From Xanthomonas sp. (lineage in GTDB: Bacteria; Pseudomonadota; Gammaproteobacteria; Xanthomonadales; Xanthomonadaceae): a DNA stretch of 55,460 bases. A program made the translations under genes and the position numbers. The notes beneath the pieces were generated by a model. It was not told the DNA's origin. It made no database searches and saw only the letters and a program-made list of their open reading frames with translations. Positions 47,864-55,460 of this stretch are shown piece after piece (the first letter of the stretch is position 1; each line of letters begins with the position of its first letter). The DNA lies in assembly GCF_017163755.1 (NCBI RefSeq), contig NZ_JAFIWC010000033.1:1-55460 (forward strand), in the 5' to 3' direction.

Positions 47864-50281
47864 TCAGCTCGAGCACCACTCGCACTCGCTGATGTCGATG
47901 TCGTTGGAGCGCACGTAGTAGGTGGTCTTCAGGCCTTCCTTCCATGCGGTCATGTGCAGGTCGAGCAGGGTGCTGGCGCGGATGCCGCTGGGCACGTAGA
48001 AGTTGAAGCTGATCGACTGGTCGACGTGGCGCTGGCGGCGCGCGTTCTGGCGCACGCTGGCGAACTGGTCGACCCGGTAGGCACCCTTCTCGTAGTACGG
48101 ATAGGTGTCCACGGTCAGGCCCGGCGCCACCACCGGGCGGCGGAAGTCCTTCTTCTCTTCGTAGTAGAACGCGCTGTAGATCGGGTCGATCGACGCGGTG
48201 GAGCCGGCGATCTGCGCGGTGCTCATGTTCGGCGCCACCGCGATCATCCACGCGTTGCGCACGCCGTTGACGCTGACCTGCGCGGCCAGTTCCTGCCACT
48301 GCGCGCTGTCGTAGCCGCGCTTGCTGAAGTACTCGCCGTTCTGCCAGTCGCTGCCCTTGAACACCTTGTAGGCGCCCTTTTCCTTGGCCAGCGCCAGGCT
48401 CGCCTGGATGGTCAGGTAGTTGATGCGCTCGTACAGCTCGTCGCAGTAGTCCTCGGCCTGCTTGGAATTCCACTCGATGCCCTTCTGCGCCAGCAGGTGG
48501 TGCCAGCCGAAGGTGCCCAGGCCGATCGCGCGGTACTTCTGGTTGGTGATCGTGGCCTGCGGTACCGGCAGGTCGTTGAGGTCGATCACGTTGTCGAGCA
48601 TGCGCACCTGTACCCGGATCAGCCGCTCCAGCACGTCCGGCGACAGCAGGTCCGGCTGCGCGGTGACCGCGCGGCCCAGGTTCACCGACGACAGGTTGCA
48701 TACGACGAAGTCGCCGGCCTGCTTGGTGGTCACGATCTGGTCGCCGCTGATCATCTCCTGGATGACCCGCGTCGGGCTCATGTTCTGCAGGATCTCCGTG
48801 CACAGGTTGCTGGAATAGACCATGCCCTGGTGCTTGTTCGGGTTCATGCGATTGACTTCGTCGCGATAGAACATGAACGGGTTGCCGGTCTCCAGCTGGC
48901 TGACCATGATCCGCTTGAACATGTCGATGGCCTTGACCACCTTGCGGCCGATGCGCTCGTCGGCCACCACTTCCTCGTACCTGGCGCGGAAGCTGCCTTC
49001 GCCGCGCTTTTCGTCGAAGAAGTCCTGCAGGTACCAGCCCTTGACCTCCTTCACCTCGTGCGGGTCGAACAGGTACCACTCGCCGCGGCGCTCCACCGCT
49101 TCCATGAAGATGTCCGGCACGCACACCGCGGTGAACACGTCGTGCGCGCGCAGGCGCTGGTCGCCGTTGTTCAGGCGCAGGTCCAGGAACGCCTCGATGT
49201 CGCGGTGCCAGATGTCCAGGTACACGGCGATGGCGCCCTTGCGCTGGCCGAGCTGGTCCACCGACACGGCGGTGTTGTTGAGCTGCTTGATCCACGGCAC
49301 CACGCCGCCGCTGGAGTTCTTGACCCCGCGGATCGCCGAGCCGGAGGAACGCACATAGCCCAGGTAGGCGCCGACGCCGCCGCCGTGCTTGGACACGCGC
49401 GCCACGTCGGTGTTGGAGTCGTAGATGCCCTGCAGGCTGTCGTCGACGGTGTCGATGAAGCAGCTCGACAGCTGCCCGCCGATCTTGCCGGCGTTGGCCA
49501 GCGTCGGCGTGGCCACGGTCATGTACAGGTTGGACAGCGCCCAGTAGGCCTCGCCGACCAGCTGCATGCGGCGTTCGCGCGGCTTCTCGTCCTGCATCAG
49601 GTACAGCGCGATGGTCAGCCAGCGCTCCTGCGGCAGTTCGTAGACCTTGCGCGAGTTGTCGGTGGCCAGGTAGCGCGTGGCCAGCAGGTACAGGCCGTTG
49701 TAGGCGAACAGCTTGTCGCGCTCCGGGTCGATCATCCTGCCGGCTTCGGCCAGCTCGTCCTTGGAATAGTTCTTGAGGATGTCGATCGAGTACACGCCGC
49801 GGTCGGCCAGGCTTTCCTGCAGGCCGACATAGGAGCCGTACTTCTCGCCGGCATCGTAGAAGCGGTTCTTGCTGGCGCGCTTGTACAGGCGGTGCAGGTA
49901 CAGGCGCGCGGCGAAGTATTCCCACTCCGGCGTGGCGATGTCCACGCGCGATTCGGCCTCGCGGATCAGGTAGTCGACCATCTCGTCGGCCGACAGGCTT
50001 TCCTTCTTCTCCACGAACGCGAACGCCTTGCGCTCGTAGTCGGCCACGTCCAGCTGCGGGAACTCGGCGTGGATGCGATCCAGGGTGCGCTGCAGGCGCG
50101 AGCGGTCGAAGGCCATGCGGCGGTTGCCGCCGTCCTTGACGATCCAGGTCACGGCGCGCTGGTCGTTGCTCGGCTCGGACGGGGTCGCGGCCGCGTCGGG
50201 CTGCGCAGTGGCGGCGGCGGTCGCCGTGGCGGCGCTGTCGTCGAGGGAGGAAGCGGCCGGCAGGCTGTGGGTCTGGTTCAT
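47864..50281 (-). CDS. nrdA: Class Ia ribonucleotide reductase, alpha subunit
   Basis: NrdA reduces ribonucleotides for DNA synthesis. The 805-residue protein has a low-complexity N-terminus (1-40) and an ATP-cone (about 43-135), so it is under dATP allosteric control. The catalytic barrel has LSSCFID, the thiyl-radical motif SNLCTEI, and a C-terminal CEWC pair. The ATG at 50281 has GGAG at good spacing; the open frame upstream lies in the riboswitch leader and was excluded. Confidence 0.97.
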   Translation of the reverse strand: MNQTHSLPAASSLDDSAATATAAATAQPDAAATPSEPSNDQRAVTWIVKDGGNRRMAFDRSRLQRTLDRIHAEFPQLDVADYERKAFAFVEKKESLSADEMVDYLIREAESRVDIATPEWEYFAARLYLHRLYKRASKNRFYDAGEKYGSYVGLQESLADRGVYSIDILKNYSKDELAEAGRMIDPERDKLFAYNGLYLLATRYLATDNSRKVYELPQERWLTIALYLMQDEKPRERRMQLVGEAYWALSNLYMTVATPTLANAGKIGGQLSSCFIDTVDDSLQGIYDSNTDVARVSKHGGGVGAYLGYVRSSGSAIRGVKNSSGGVVPWIKQLNNTAVSVDQLGQRKGAIAVYLDIWHRDIEAFLDLRLNNGDQRLRAHDVFTAVCVPDIFMEAVERRGEWYLFDPHEVKEVKGWYLQDFFDEKRGEGSFRARYEEVVADERIGRKVVKAIDMFKRIMVSQLETGNPFMFYRDEVNRMNPNKHQGMVYSSNLCTEILQNMSPTRVIQEMISGDQIVTTKQAGDFVVCNLSSVNLGRAVTAQPDLLSPDVLERLIRVQVRMLDNVIDLNDLPVPQATITNQKYRAIGLGTFGWHHLLAQKGIEWNSKQAEDYCDELYERINYLTIQASLALAKEKGAYKVFKGSDWQNGEYFSKRGYDSAQWQELAAQVSVNGVRNAWMIAVAPNMSTAQIAGSTASIDPIYSAFYYEEKKDFRRPVVAPGLTVDTYPYYEKGAYRVDQFASVRQNARRQRHVDQSISFNFYVPSGIRASTLLDLHMTAWKEGLKTTYYVRSNDIDISECEWCSS

Positions 50282-50476
50282 GGGTGTCTCCAAGCGTGGT
50301 GCACGCGGCGGCCCGTCCCTCGCAGGCAGCGAGTCCGACCGGATCAGCAGCGTGGGGATGTGGTGTCGCAGCGGCCGCGACGGCGCAGGCGCGAGCCTGC
50401 GGGCGGTCACCGCTTCACCGACCCTCTCCCCCCGGAGATTCAACGGCCGGCACCGCGCTGTGTGCTTCGCGCGGCT

Positions 50477-50655
50477 GTCGGCAGGTCTTCGGGCTGATGG
50501 GCGGCGGCCGAAAGGCCGGTTCCTAGCCCGTCGCTTCCCAAGGCGAAGCCTCAGTGCATGTGACGGGTTCGTTCCCAATTACCGCTGCGGGGCAGCGCCG
50601 GATTTGGCGCTCGCGCGCCGCACCGGCTTCCCTTTTGATCCTGCGGCTTGGGGCC
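50477..50655 (-). ncRNA. Cobalamin riboswitch upstream of nrdA
   Basis: On the minus strand the conserved blocks appear in order: AAAAGGGAAGCCGGTG (near 50635), GCGCTGCCCCGCAGCGGTAA (near 50592), a CACTGAGG stretch, CTTGGGAAGCGACGGG, and the B12 box AGCCCGAAGACCTGCC (about 50480-50496). A hairpin with 7-bp arms (50384-50401) follows in the leader and could be part of the switch. High B12 should shut down nrdAB. Confidence 0.95.
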
Positions 50656-50669
50656 GCTGGAACCGACCA

Positions 50670-50717
50670 CCACAAGATAGTGTGGTGTATGGATGTCGTC
50701 AACGCTAAATGTAGGTT
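50670..50717 (-). promoter_or_regulatory. nrdA promoter with two candidate NrdR boxes
   Basis: TTGACG (-35, 50697-50702) and TATCTT (-10, 50674-50679) are 17 bases apart on the minus strand. One 16-base site, CCACACTATCTTGTGG (50670-50685), covers the -10 and sits in a 7-bp inverted repeat. A second, AACCTACATTTAGCGT (50702-50717), touches the -35. Each matches 12 of 16 positions of the NrdR palindrome, and their centres are 32 bases apart, the spacing seen for paired NrdR boxes. Confidence 0.7.
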
Positions 50718-51060
50718 TTCTTTGCAATCCCAAGCGACACAAGGGTTTGCGTGAGCGGGCACGGATCGGCGGCGATGGCGGGCGTCCGGGCAGCCGCCTG
50801 GAGCGGCAAGACCGTGCGTCGCGCAGGCCGTTGCGCCAGTGGCGGCGGCGCAGGGAGGTTGGGTCGTCGCGCATGCTGTCGGGCGGTCCGCGGACAGCGC
50901 GGGCGGCTGCCAATGGCGGCGTGGCTGCTGTGCGAGACGCGAGCTCGCGCGGCGCGCTGGCAGCGCAGGGGGCCGCTCGCCACGCGGGTGATCTTGGCTG
51001 TGGCCGGCAACCAGCCTTACACGGACACGCGCCCGGCGCTGGTGGCCGGGCGCCCAAGGT
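50718..51060. other. Intergenic stretch, nothing recognised
   Basis: This region separates the divergent nrdA promoter from the end of ohr. It is GC-rich with no convincing open frame or RNA gene. A 9-bp GC hairpin (51029-51053) lies near the ohr end. Confidence 0.6.
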
Positions 51061-51080
51061 TTCGGCAGCGGACTGCCGAA
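51061..51080 (-). terminator. Hairpin after ohr
   Basis: A perfect 8-bp stem (TTCGGCAG and its complement) with a four-base loop lies three bases after the ohr stop codon. A second GC hairpin follows at 51029-51053. No long T-run follows, so termination may be Rho-aided. Confidence 0.6.
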
Positions 51081-51083
51081 CGC

Positions 51084-51512
51084 TCAGTCGAGCACGGTCA
51101 GGGTCACGTCGATGTTGCCGCGGGTGGCGTTGGAATACGGGCACACCTGGTGCGCCTGCTCGACCAGCGCCTGCACCTGCTCGCGCGGCAGGCCCGGCAC
51201 GCGGATGCGCAGTTCCACTTCGATGCCGAAGCCGACCGGCAGGGTGCCGATGCCGACGTGGCCTTCGATCGAGGTGTCGGCCGGCAGCGCCAGCTTCTGC
51301 TGCCCGGCGACGAACTTCATCGCGCCGATGAAGCAGGCCGAATAGCCGGCGGCGAACAGCTGCTCGGGGTTGCTGCCGTCGCCGCCGGCGCCGCCGAGTT
51401 CGCGCGGGGTGGACAGCTTCACGTCCAGCGCCTTGTCCGAGGAGACGGCGCGGCCGTCGCGGCCGCCGGTGGCGGTTGCAGTGGCGGTGTACAGGGCTTT
51501 TTCGATCGACAT
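51084..51512 (-). CDS. ohr: Organic hydroperoxide resistance protein
   Basis: Ohr is a thiol peroxidase that removes organic and lipid hydroperoxides. The 142-residue protein has both redox cysteines in the family settings, SACFIGAM (about 60) and [11 protein letters not shown] (about 125), with the usual length. It lies downstream of its repressor gene ohrR on the same strand, as in other Xanthomonas. Confidence 0.97.
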   Translation of the reverse strand: MSIEKALYTATATATGGRDGRAVSSDKALDVKLSTPRELGGAGGDGSNPEQLFAAGYSACFIGAMKFVAGQQKLALPADTSIEGHVGIGTLPVGFGIEVELRIRVPGLPREQVQALVEQAHQVCPYSNATRGNIDVTLTVLD

Positions 51513-51654
51513 GGCAGGGGTTCCTTAGGGTGAGCGATAAGAGATCGGGAAACACATGTGGCGCGGATGCTGCGCCGGACGCCACGCCGGCTGTATGTTT
51601 GCTATCGACTCGCGCGCTACTTCCAACGCGTAGCGAGCGCGGATGCCGCGCGGC

Positions 51655-52119
51655 TCATCCGCACGCCGCCAGCTTGCCGCGCAATTCCTCCAGCTGGGCC
51701 TTCAACGCACGCAGCTGCTGCGGCGCGCAGTCGGCGGCGCAGAACACCTGCGCCGGCACCGCCTCGGCGCGGCTGCGCAACGCGCGGCCCTGCGCGGTCA
51801 GGCTGACGATCACCTGGCGTTCGTCCTGCGCCGCACGCGCACGCTGGACCAGTCCGGCCGCCTGCAGGCGCTTGAGCAACGGCGTCAGCGTCGCCGAATC
51901 CAGGAACAGGCGCTCGCCGATCTCCGACACGGTGAGCCCGTCGCCCTCCCACAGCACCAGCATCACCAGGTACTGCGGATAGGTCAGGCCCAGTTCGTCC
52001 AGCAGCCGGCGATACAGCTTGTGCATCGCTAGGTTGGCCGAATACAGCGCGAAGCACAGCTGGCTGTCCAGCTGCAGGTGCGAGGCGGCGGACTTGGCGC
52101 TGGAGGGACGTGGCTTCAT
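51655..52119 (-). CDS. ohrR: OhrR, peroxide-sensing MarR-family repressor
   Basis: A 154-residue winged-helix repressor. It has Cys22 in SQLCFALYS, the peroxide-reactive residue, with Cys127 and Cys131 (VFCAADC) matching the positions known from Xanthomonas OhrR. Oxidation by organic peroxides forms a disulfide and releases DNA, inducing ohr. The ATG at 52119 gives the numbering that places these cysteines correctly. Confidence 0.95.
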   Translation of the reverse strand: MKPRPSSAKSAASHLQLDSQLCFALYSANLAMHKLYRRLLDELGLTYPQYLVMLVLWEGDGLTVSEIGERLFLDSATLTPLLKRLQAAGLVQRARAAQDERQVIVSLTAQGRALRSRAEAVPAQVFCAADCAPQQLRALKAQLEELRGKLAACG

Positions 52120-52126
52120 GGTGTCG

Positions 52127-52157
52127 CAATTTACATAGCGCACTATCAAATTGTAAA
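52127..52157 (-). promoter_or_regulatory. Probable OhrR operator at the ohrR promoter
   Basis: An AT-rich inverted repeat (TTTACA ... TGTAAA, with nested CAATTT and AAATTG) lies just upstream of the ohrR start in otherwise GC-rich DNA. This matches the palindromic AT-rich operators bound by OhrR. Confidence 0.6.
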
Positions 52158-52479
52158 CGATATTTATCGATCGACGGGAAAGGCGCGGCCTATCGATAGT
52201 GTCCCTCGCCCGGATGCGCCTCGTCCGGACGCGCGCAGGTGCGCTTCTCTTCTGGAAAAGATCGATGGCGACCAGGGAAACACTCCAACTAGCGCTTACC
52301 GTCGCAGCCAAGCGTTGGAGCGTGCGGGCAGGTTCCGCGACACATTCAACTGCTCGGCGCCTTCGCAGCGACGAGAGCGGCTCGCGTGGGCCGCTGCCGC
52401 ACGGTGGACCAGACGCATGCCTGCGGCCATCGCGGCCGAACGAACGCGGCGGCCGCGGCGCGGCGCGTCCGTCTCGACG
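52158..52479. other. Intergenic stretch, nothing recognised
   Basis: This DNA lies between the ohrR promoter region and the end of zapE. It has no convincing open frame, RNA gene or repeat beyond a few short GC palindromes. Confidence 0.55.
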
Positions 52480-53577
52480 CTAGGCCCGGTGCTCGATCGA
52501 CAGGTACTCGGTGCTCTGCATCTCGATCAGGCGCGAGGCAGTACGCTCGAATGCGCCGGCCAGGCGCTCGCCGCTGTACAGCGCCACCGGCAGCGCGGCG
52601 GCGGTGCAGACCAGGTTGACCTGGCGGTCGTAGAGCTCGTCGACCAGGTTGACGAAGCGCCGCGCGGCGTCCTCGTTGTCGCGCGCGAAGCACGGGATGC
52701 CGCCGAGCAGCAGCGTGTTGAACTCGCGCGCGATCTCGATGTAGTCGCTGGTGCCGCGCGGACCGTCGCACAGCGCGGCGAAGTCGAACCAGGCGATGCT
52801 CTTGCCGCGCGCGCGCACCGGAATCTTGCGGCCTTCGATCTGGATGTTGCCCGGGCGCGCCTGGTCGCCGCCGCTGAGCTCGCGCCAGCGCCCGGCCAGC
52901 CATGCGTCGCTGTCGGCGTCCAGCGGCGCGCGGTACACCGGCGAGCGGGTCAGCGCGCGCAAGCGGTAGTCCTCGGTGCCCTCGGCGTAGAGCTCCACGC
53001 AGTACTTCTGCAGCAGCGCGATCGCCGGCAGGAAGCTCTCGCGCTGCAGGCCGTTGAGGTACAGGTTCTGCGGCGCGGTGTTGGAGGTGGTGACCAGGGT
53101 CACGCCCTCGGCGAACAGGCGCTCGAGCAGCCGCGCCAGCAGCATCGCGTCGCCGATGTCGGTGACGAAGAACTCGTCCAGCACCAGCACGCGCAGCTGG
53201 TTGCGCCACTCCTGCGCGATCCTTGCCAGCGGGTCGCTCTGCCCGGCATGCTCGCGCAGGCGTTCGTGCACGCCGCGCATGAAGCGGTGGAAGTGGGTGC
53301 GGTACTTCTGCTCGATCGGCAGGCCGTCGTAGAACAGATCGACCAGGAAGGTCTTGCCGCGGCCCACGCCGCCCCAGAAGTACAGGCCGCGCACCGGCTC
53401 GGGCTTCTTCCAGAACGCCGACAGCCGGTCCAGCCAGCCGTCCTGGTCGCTGTCCACGATCGCCTCGTGGATCCGGTCCAGCTGCGCCAGCGCCGGGTGC
53501 TGCGCCGGATCGTCGCGCCAGTCGCCGCGCGCCACGCCGGCCGCATAGCGCTGCGACGGAATCACCGCGTCGTTCAT
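52480..53577 (-). CDS. zapE: ZapE/AFG1-family ATPase
   Basis: A 365-residue AAA-type ATPase. The Walker A motif GGVGRGKT is at 69-76, Walker B is VLVLDEFF near 131, and the sensor region TTSNTAPQNLY follows, as in ZapE. In E. coli ZapE associates with the division ring at late stages and is needed under low oxygen or heat. The start at 53577 fits the family. Confidence 0.95.
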   Translation of the reverse strand: MNDAVIPSQRYAAGVARGDWRDDPAQHPALAQLDRIHEAIVDSDQDGWLDRLSAFWKKPEPVRGLYFWGGVGRGKTFLVDLFYDGLPIEQKYRTHFHRFMRGVHERLREHAGQSDPLARIAQEWRNQLRVLVLDEFFVTDIGDAMLLARLLERLFAEGVTLVTTSNTAPQNLYLNGLQRESFLPAIALLQKYCVELYAEGTEDYRLRALTRSPVYRAPLDADSDAWLAGRWRELSGGDQARPGNIQIEGRKIPVRARGKSIAWFDFAALCDGPRGTSDYIEIAREFNTLLLGGIPCFARDNEDAARRFVNLVDELYDRQVNLVCTAAALPVALYSGERLAGAFERTASRLIEMQSTEYLSIEHRA

Positions 53578-53653
53578 CGTCCGGCCCCCGTGCCGAGGCG
53601 GTACAGGCGCCGCCCGCGCTTCGTCGGCGCCATCGCCTGCCGCACCGCCGGCC

Positions 53654-54319
53654 TCACGCCTGCGCAGCCGGCAGCCACGCCTTGACGCCGTGCTGGACGG
53701 CGCCGCGCAGGTCGATCAGCTTGCGGTGGAAGAAATGGCTGGTGTCGGGCATGCGCACCAGCTCGGGCTGCCGCTCCAGCGTCTCCAGCCATTCGTATAC
53801 CGCTTGCGGATCGACGATCTCGTCGGCGTCGCCCTGGATCAGCAGCCAGCGCTGCGGCGGTTCTACGCCGGCGAAGTCCCAGCGCCCGGCCGGCGGCGCG
53901 ATCGAGATCAGCGCCTGCGGCTGCAATGCGGCGCAGGCGCGCAGCGACACGTAGGCGCCGAAGCTGAAACCGGCCAGCCACAGCGCGTCGTGCGGGCGCT
54001 GCGCGCGCACCCACGCCGCCACCGCGGCCAGGTCCTGCTGCTCGCCTTCGCCGTGGTCGAAGCTGCCGGCGGAGGCGCCGACGCTGCGGAAATTGAATCG
54101 CACCACGCTGATGCCCTGCTCGCGCAGCGCGCGCGCGACCATCGTCACCACCTTGTTGTGCATGGTGCCGCCCTCGGTGGACAGCGGATGGCAGACGATC
54201 GCCACCACCGGCAAGCGCGGCACGCCGGCGTCGGGAAGATCGACCGCCGCTTCGAGCGGGCCGGCGGGGCCGTCCAGGGTCAGCGCGGCGGATTCGTGGG
54301 GAAAAACGGGAGCGTCCAT
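53654..54319 (-). CDS. Alpha/beta hydrolase, small serine type
   Basis: The 221-residue protein has the oxyanion-loop region ICHPLSTEGGTMHNK, the nucleophile elbow GFSFGAY (about 125), the acid in GDADEIVDP and the histidine in DTSHFFHRKL. It belongs to the dienelactone-hydrolase-like or conserved hypothetical hydrolase group. No signal peptide is seen. The substrate is unknown. Confidence 0.92.
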   Translation of the reverse strand: MDAPVFPHESAALTLDGPAGPLEAAVDLPDAGVPRLPVVAIVCHPLSTEGGTMHNKVVTMVARALREQGISVVRFNFRSVGASAGSFDHGEGEQQDLAAVAAWVRAQRPHDALWLAGFSFGAYVSLRACAALQPQALISIAPPAGRWDFAGVEPPQRWLLIQGDADEIVDPQAVYEWLETLERQPELVRMPDTSHFFHRKLIDLRGAVQHGVKAWLPAAQA

Positions 54320-54406
54320 GCGGTCATAATACCGGGGCCGTGTGCAGGCCACATGCCGGCCGTTCGCACGCAGCGTCCCTTTTGCCCTTCCGCCGGATCC
54401 GCGCGC

Positions 54407-55270
54407 GTGCTGTTCCTTCTCCTGAGCGTCACCTGCAGCGTGCTGGTGTCGGTATTGCTGAAACTGGCGCCCCGCCGGCGCATCGATCTGGCGCAGGCGG
54501 TGACCTGGAACTACCTGGCCGCCGCCGCGCTGTGCGCATGGCTGCTGCAACCGCCGCTGGCCGCGCTGCGCGCGCCGGACACGCCATGGGTGGCGCTGCT
54601 GACCCTGGCGCTGGGGCTGCCGGCGCTGTTCGTGGTGCTCGGACGCGCGGTGGAGACGGCCGGCATCGTCCGCACCGATGCGGCGCAGCGGCTGTCGCTG
54701 CTGCTGTCGCTGGCCGCGGCGTTCCTGGTGTTCGGCGAGCGCGCCAATGGCTGGAAGCTGGCCGGCCTGGCGCTGGGATTGCTGGCGATCGCCGGCATCG
54801 CGCGGCGCCCGGCGCAAGCGCAACCGACGCTGGCACGCGGCGCGCCGTGGCTGCTGACGGTGTGGGTGGGTTTCGCCGTGGTCGACGTGATGCTCAAGCG
54901 CATCGCCCAGTCCGGGACCCCGTTCGCCGCGTCGCTGCTGGCCGCCTTCGCGCTGGCGTTCGTGGCGATGCTGGGCTGGCAGCTGTGGCGGCATGCGCGC
55001 GGCAGGCAACCGCTGGCCTGGCGCAACCTCGGCGCCGGCCTGCTGCTGGGCGTGCTGAATTTCGGCAACATCCTGTTCTACGTGCGCGCGCACCAGGCGC
55101 TGCCGGACAGCCCGGCGGTGGTGTTCGCGGCGATGAACCTGGGCGTGATCGTGCTCGGCGCGCTGGTCGGCATGCTCGCCTTCGGCGAGAAGACCAGCGC
55201 CTGGAACCGCGCCGGGCTGCTGCTGGCGCTACTGGCGATCGCGCTGATTGCCGTCGGCACGCACGTCTAG
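54407..55270 (+). CDS. EamA/DMT-family membrane transporter
   Basis: A 287-residue protein with about ten hydrophobic helices and two EamA-like halves (FLVFGERANGWKLAG and MLAFGEKTSAWNRAG are the matching helix ends). It probably moves a small metabolite or drug. I chose the GTG at 54407, which directly precedes the first helix and has GGA upstream. An in-frame ATG at 54353 adds 18 unlikely residues. Confidence 0.85.
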   Translation: MLFLLLSVTCSVLVSVLLKLAPRRRIDLAQAVTWNYLAAAALCAWLLQPPLAALRAPDTPWVALLTLALGLPALFVVLGRAVETAGIVRTDAAQRLSLLLSLAAAFLVFGERANGWKLAGLALGLLAIAGIARRPAQAQPTLARGAPWLLTVWVGFAVVDVMLKRIAQSGTPFAASLLAAFALAFVAMLGWQLWRHARGRQPLAWRNLGAGLLLGVLNFGNILFYVRAHQALPDSPAVVFAAMNLGVIVLGALVGMLAFGEKTSAWNRAGLLLALLAIALIAVGTHV

Positions 55271-55460
55271 GACGCGCGGAGCGCGGAGCCGCGCTCCCTC
55301 CGAGAGAGGGGTTCGGTGAGAGTGCGGTTACCAAGCGTCTTGGCCGAGTCAGTGCAAGAGGCTTCGTCCGTACCCTCATCCGGCCTTCGGGCCACCTTCT
55401 CCCGAGGGGAGAAGGAACACGCTCTAGCCCCTCTCCCCCCGGGAGAGGGGTTGGGGTGAG
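55271..55460. repeat. Intergenic repeat with C/G-rich hairpins
   Basis: Several short inverted repeats follow in series: TTCTCCCGAGGGGAGAA, CCCTCTCCC-type runs facing GGGAGAGGGG, and a GGTTCGGTGAGAG/GGTTGGGGTGAG pair. The same words recur within the stretch. This is a known kind of scattered intergenic repeat in Xanthomonas; it runs past the end of the window. Confidence 0.75.

Noticed and set aside
50282-50578. N-terminal extension of NrdA by 99 residues
   Set aside because: It overlaps the B12 box and riboswitch leader; GGAG lies before the internal ATG at 50281.
50718-51533. Plus-strand frames opposite ohr
   Set aside because: They are antisense to ohr or in GC-rich spacer and show no domain or start signals.

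Overview
The window is a GC-rich chromosomal segment from a gammaproteobacterium of the Xanthomonadaceae, most likely a Xanthomonas. The evidence is the gene set (phoPQ, an ohrR whose Cys22/Cys127/Cys131 match Xanthomonas OhrR, the birA-coaX-SPOR cluster, the RND pump beside a BaeSR-type system), strong G/C third-position bias, and many copies of a short palindromic REP-like element (GGAGCGGCTTCAGCCGCGAC and its A/T variant). No prophage, transposase, CRISPR array or rRNA operon was seen. Most of it reads as core chromosome with a few accessory operons.

Layout. 1-3.9 kb: an M28 peptidase and a metallo-beta-lactamase-fold hydrolase lie between a REP array and an inverted copy of that array, with a decayed GGDEF fragment beside the right copy. 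4-8.3 kb: trpS with an extra C-terminal domain, an exported protein, small stress genes (CsbD, two entericidins), arginase and tRNA-Thr(UGU). 8.3-15 kb: birA-coaX-SPOR operon, an MtfA-like peptidase, and a DUF1800/DUF1501 export pair. 15-17.7 kb: phoPQ preceded by a small PepSY-like exported protein. 17.8-25 kb: dusA overlapping an arginine-deiminase-fold gene, metE under a cobalamin riboswitch, and a large exported alpha/beta hydrolase. 25-33 kb: a complete tripartite RND efflux operon facing a BaeSR-type two-component system. 33-44 kb: purU, two LysR regulators with their divergent targets (SDR/SDR/DUF1097/DoxX; MFS exporter), an Old Yellow Enzyme homologue, a beta-hydroxyacid dehydrogenase, and a sirtuin. 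44-46 kb: a two-domain VOC protein behind a SoxR-type promoter, bracketed by two REP doublets. 45.5-50.7 kb: class Ia ribonucleotide reductase nrdA-nrdB followed by a flavodoxin and a thioredoxin-like protein, under a second cobalamin riboswitch and a promoter with two candidate NrdR boxes. 51-55 kb: ohrR-ohr, zapE, an alpha/beta hydrolase and an EamA-type transporter.

The clearest regulatory theme is vitamin B12. Both cobalamin riboswitches control B12-independent enzymes (MetE and class I NrdAB), so the cell probably also carries B12-dependent counterparts (MetH, NrdJ) outside the window. A second theme is redox and envelope stress: OhrR-Ohr, a SoxR-type promoter, PhoPQ, BaeSR with an RND pump, CsbD and the entericidins. 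I found no convincing wholly new system. The most test-worthy items are the layered control of nrdAB, the SoxR-type promoter of the VOC gene, the PepSY-like protein next to phoPQ, and the inverted REP arrays bracketing two hydrolase genes.
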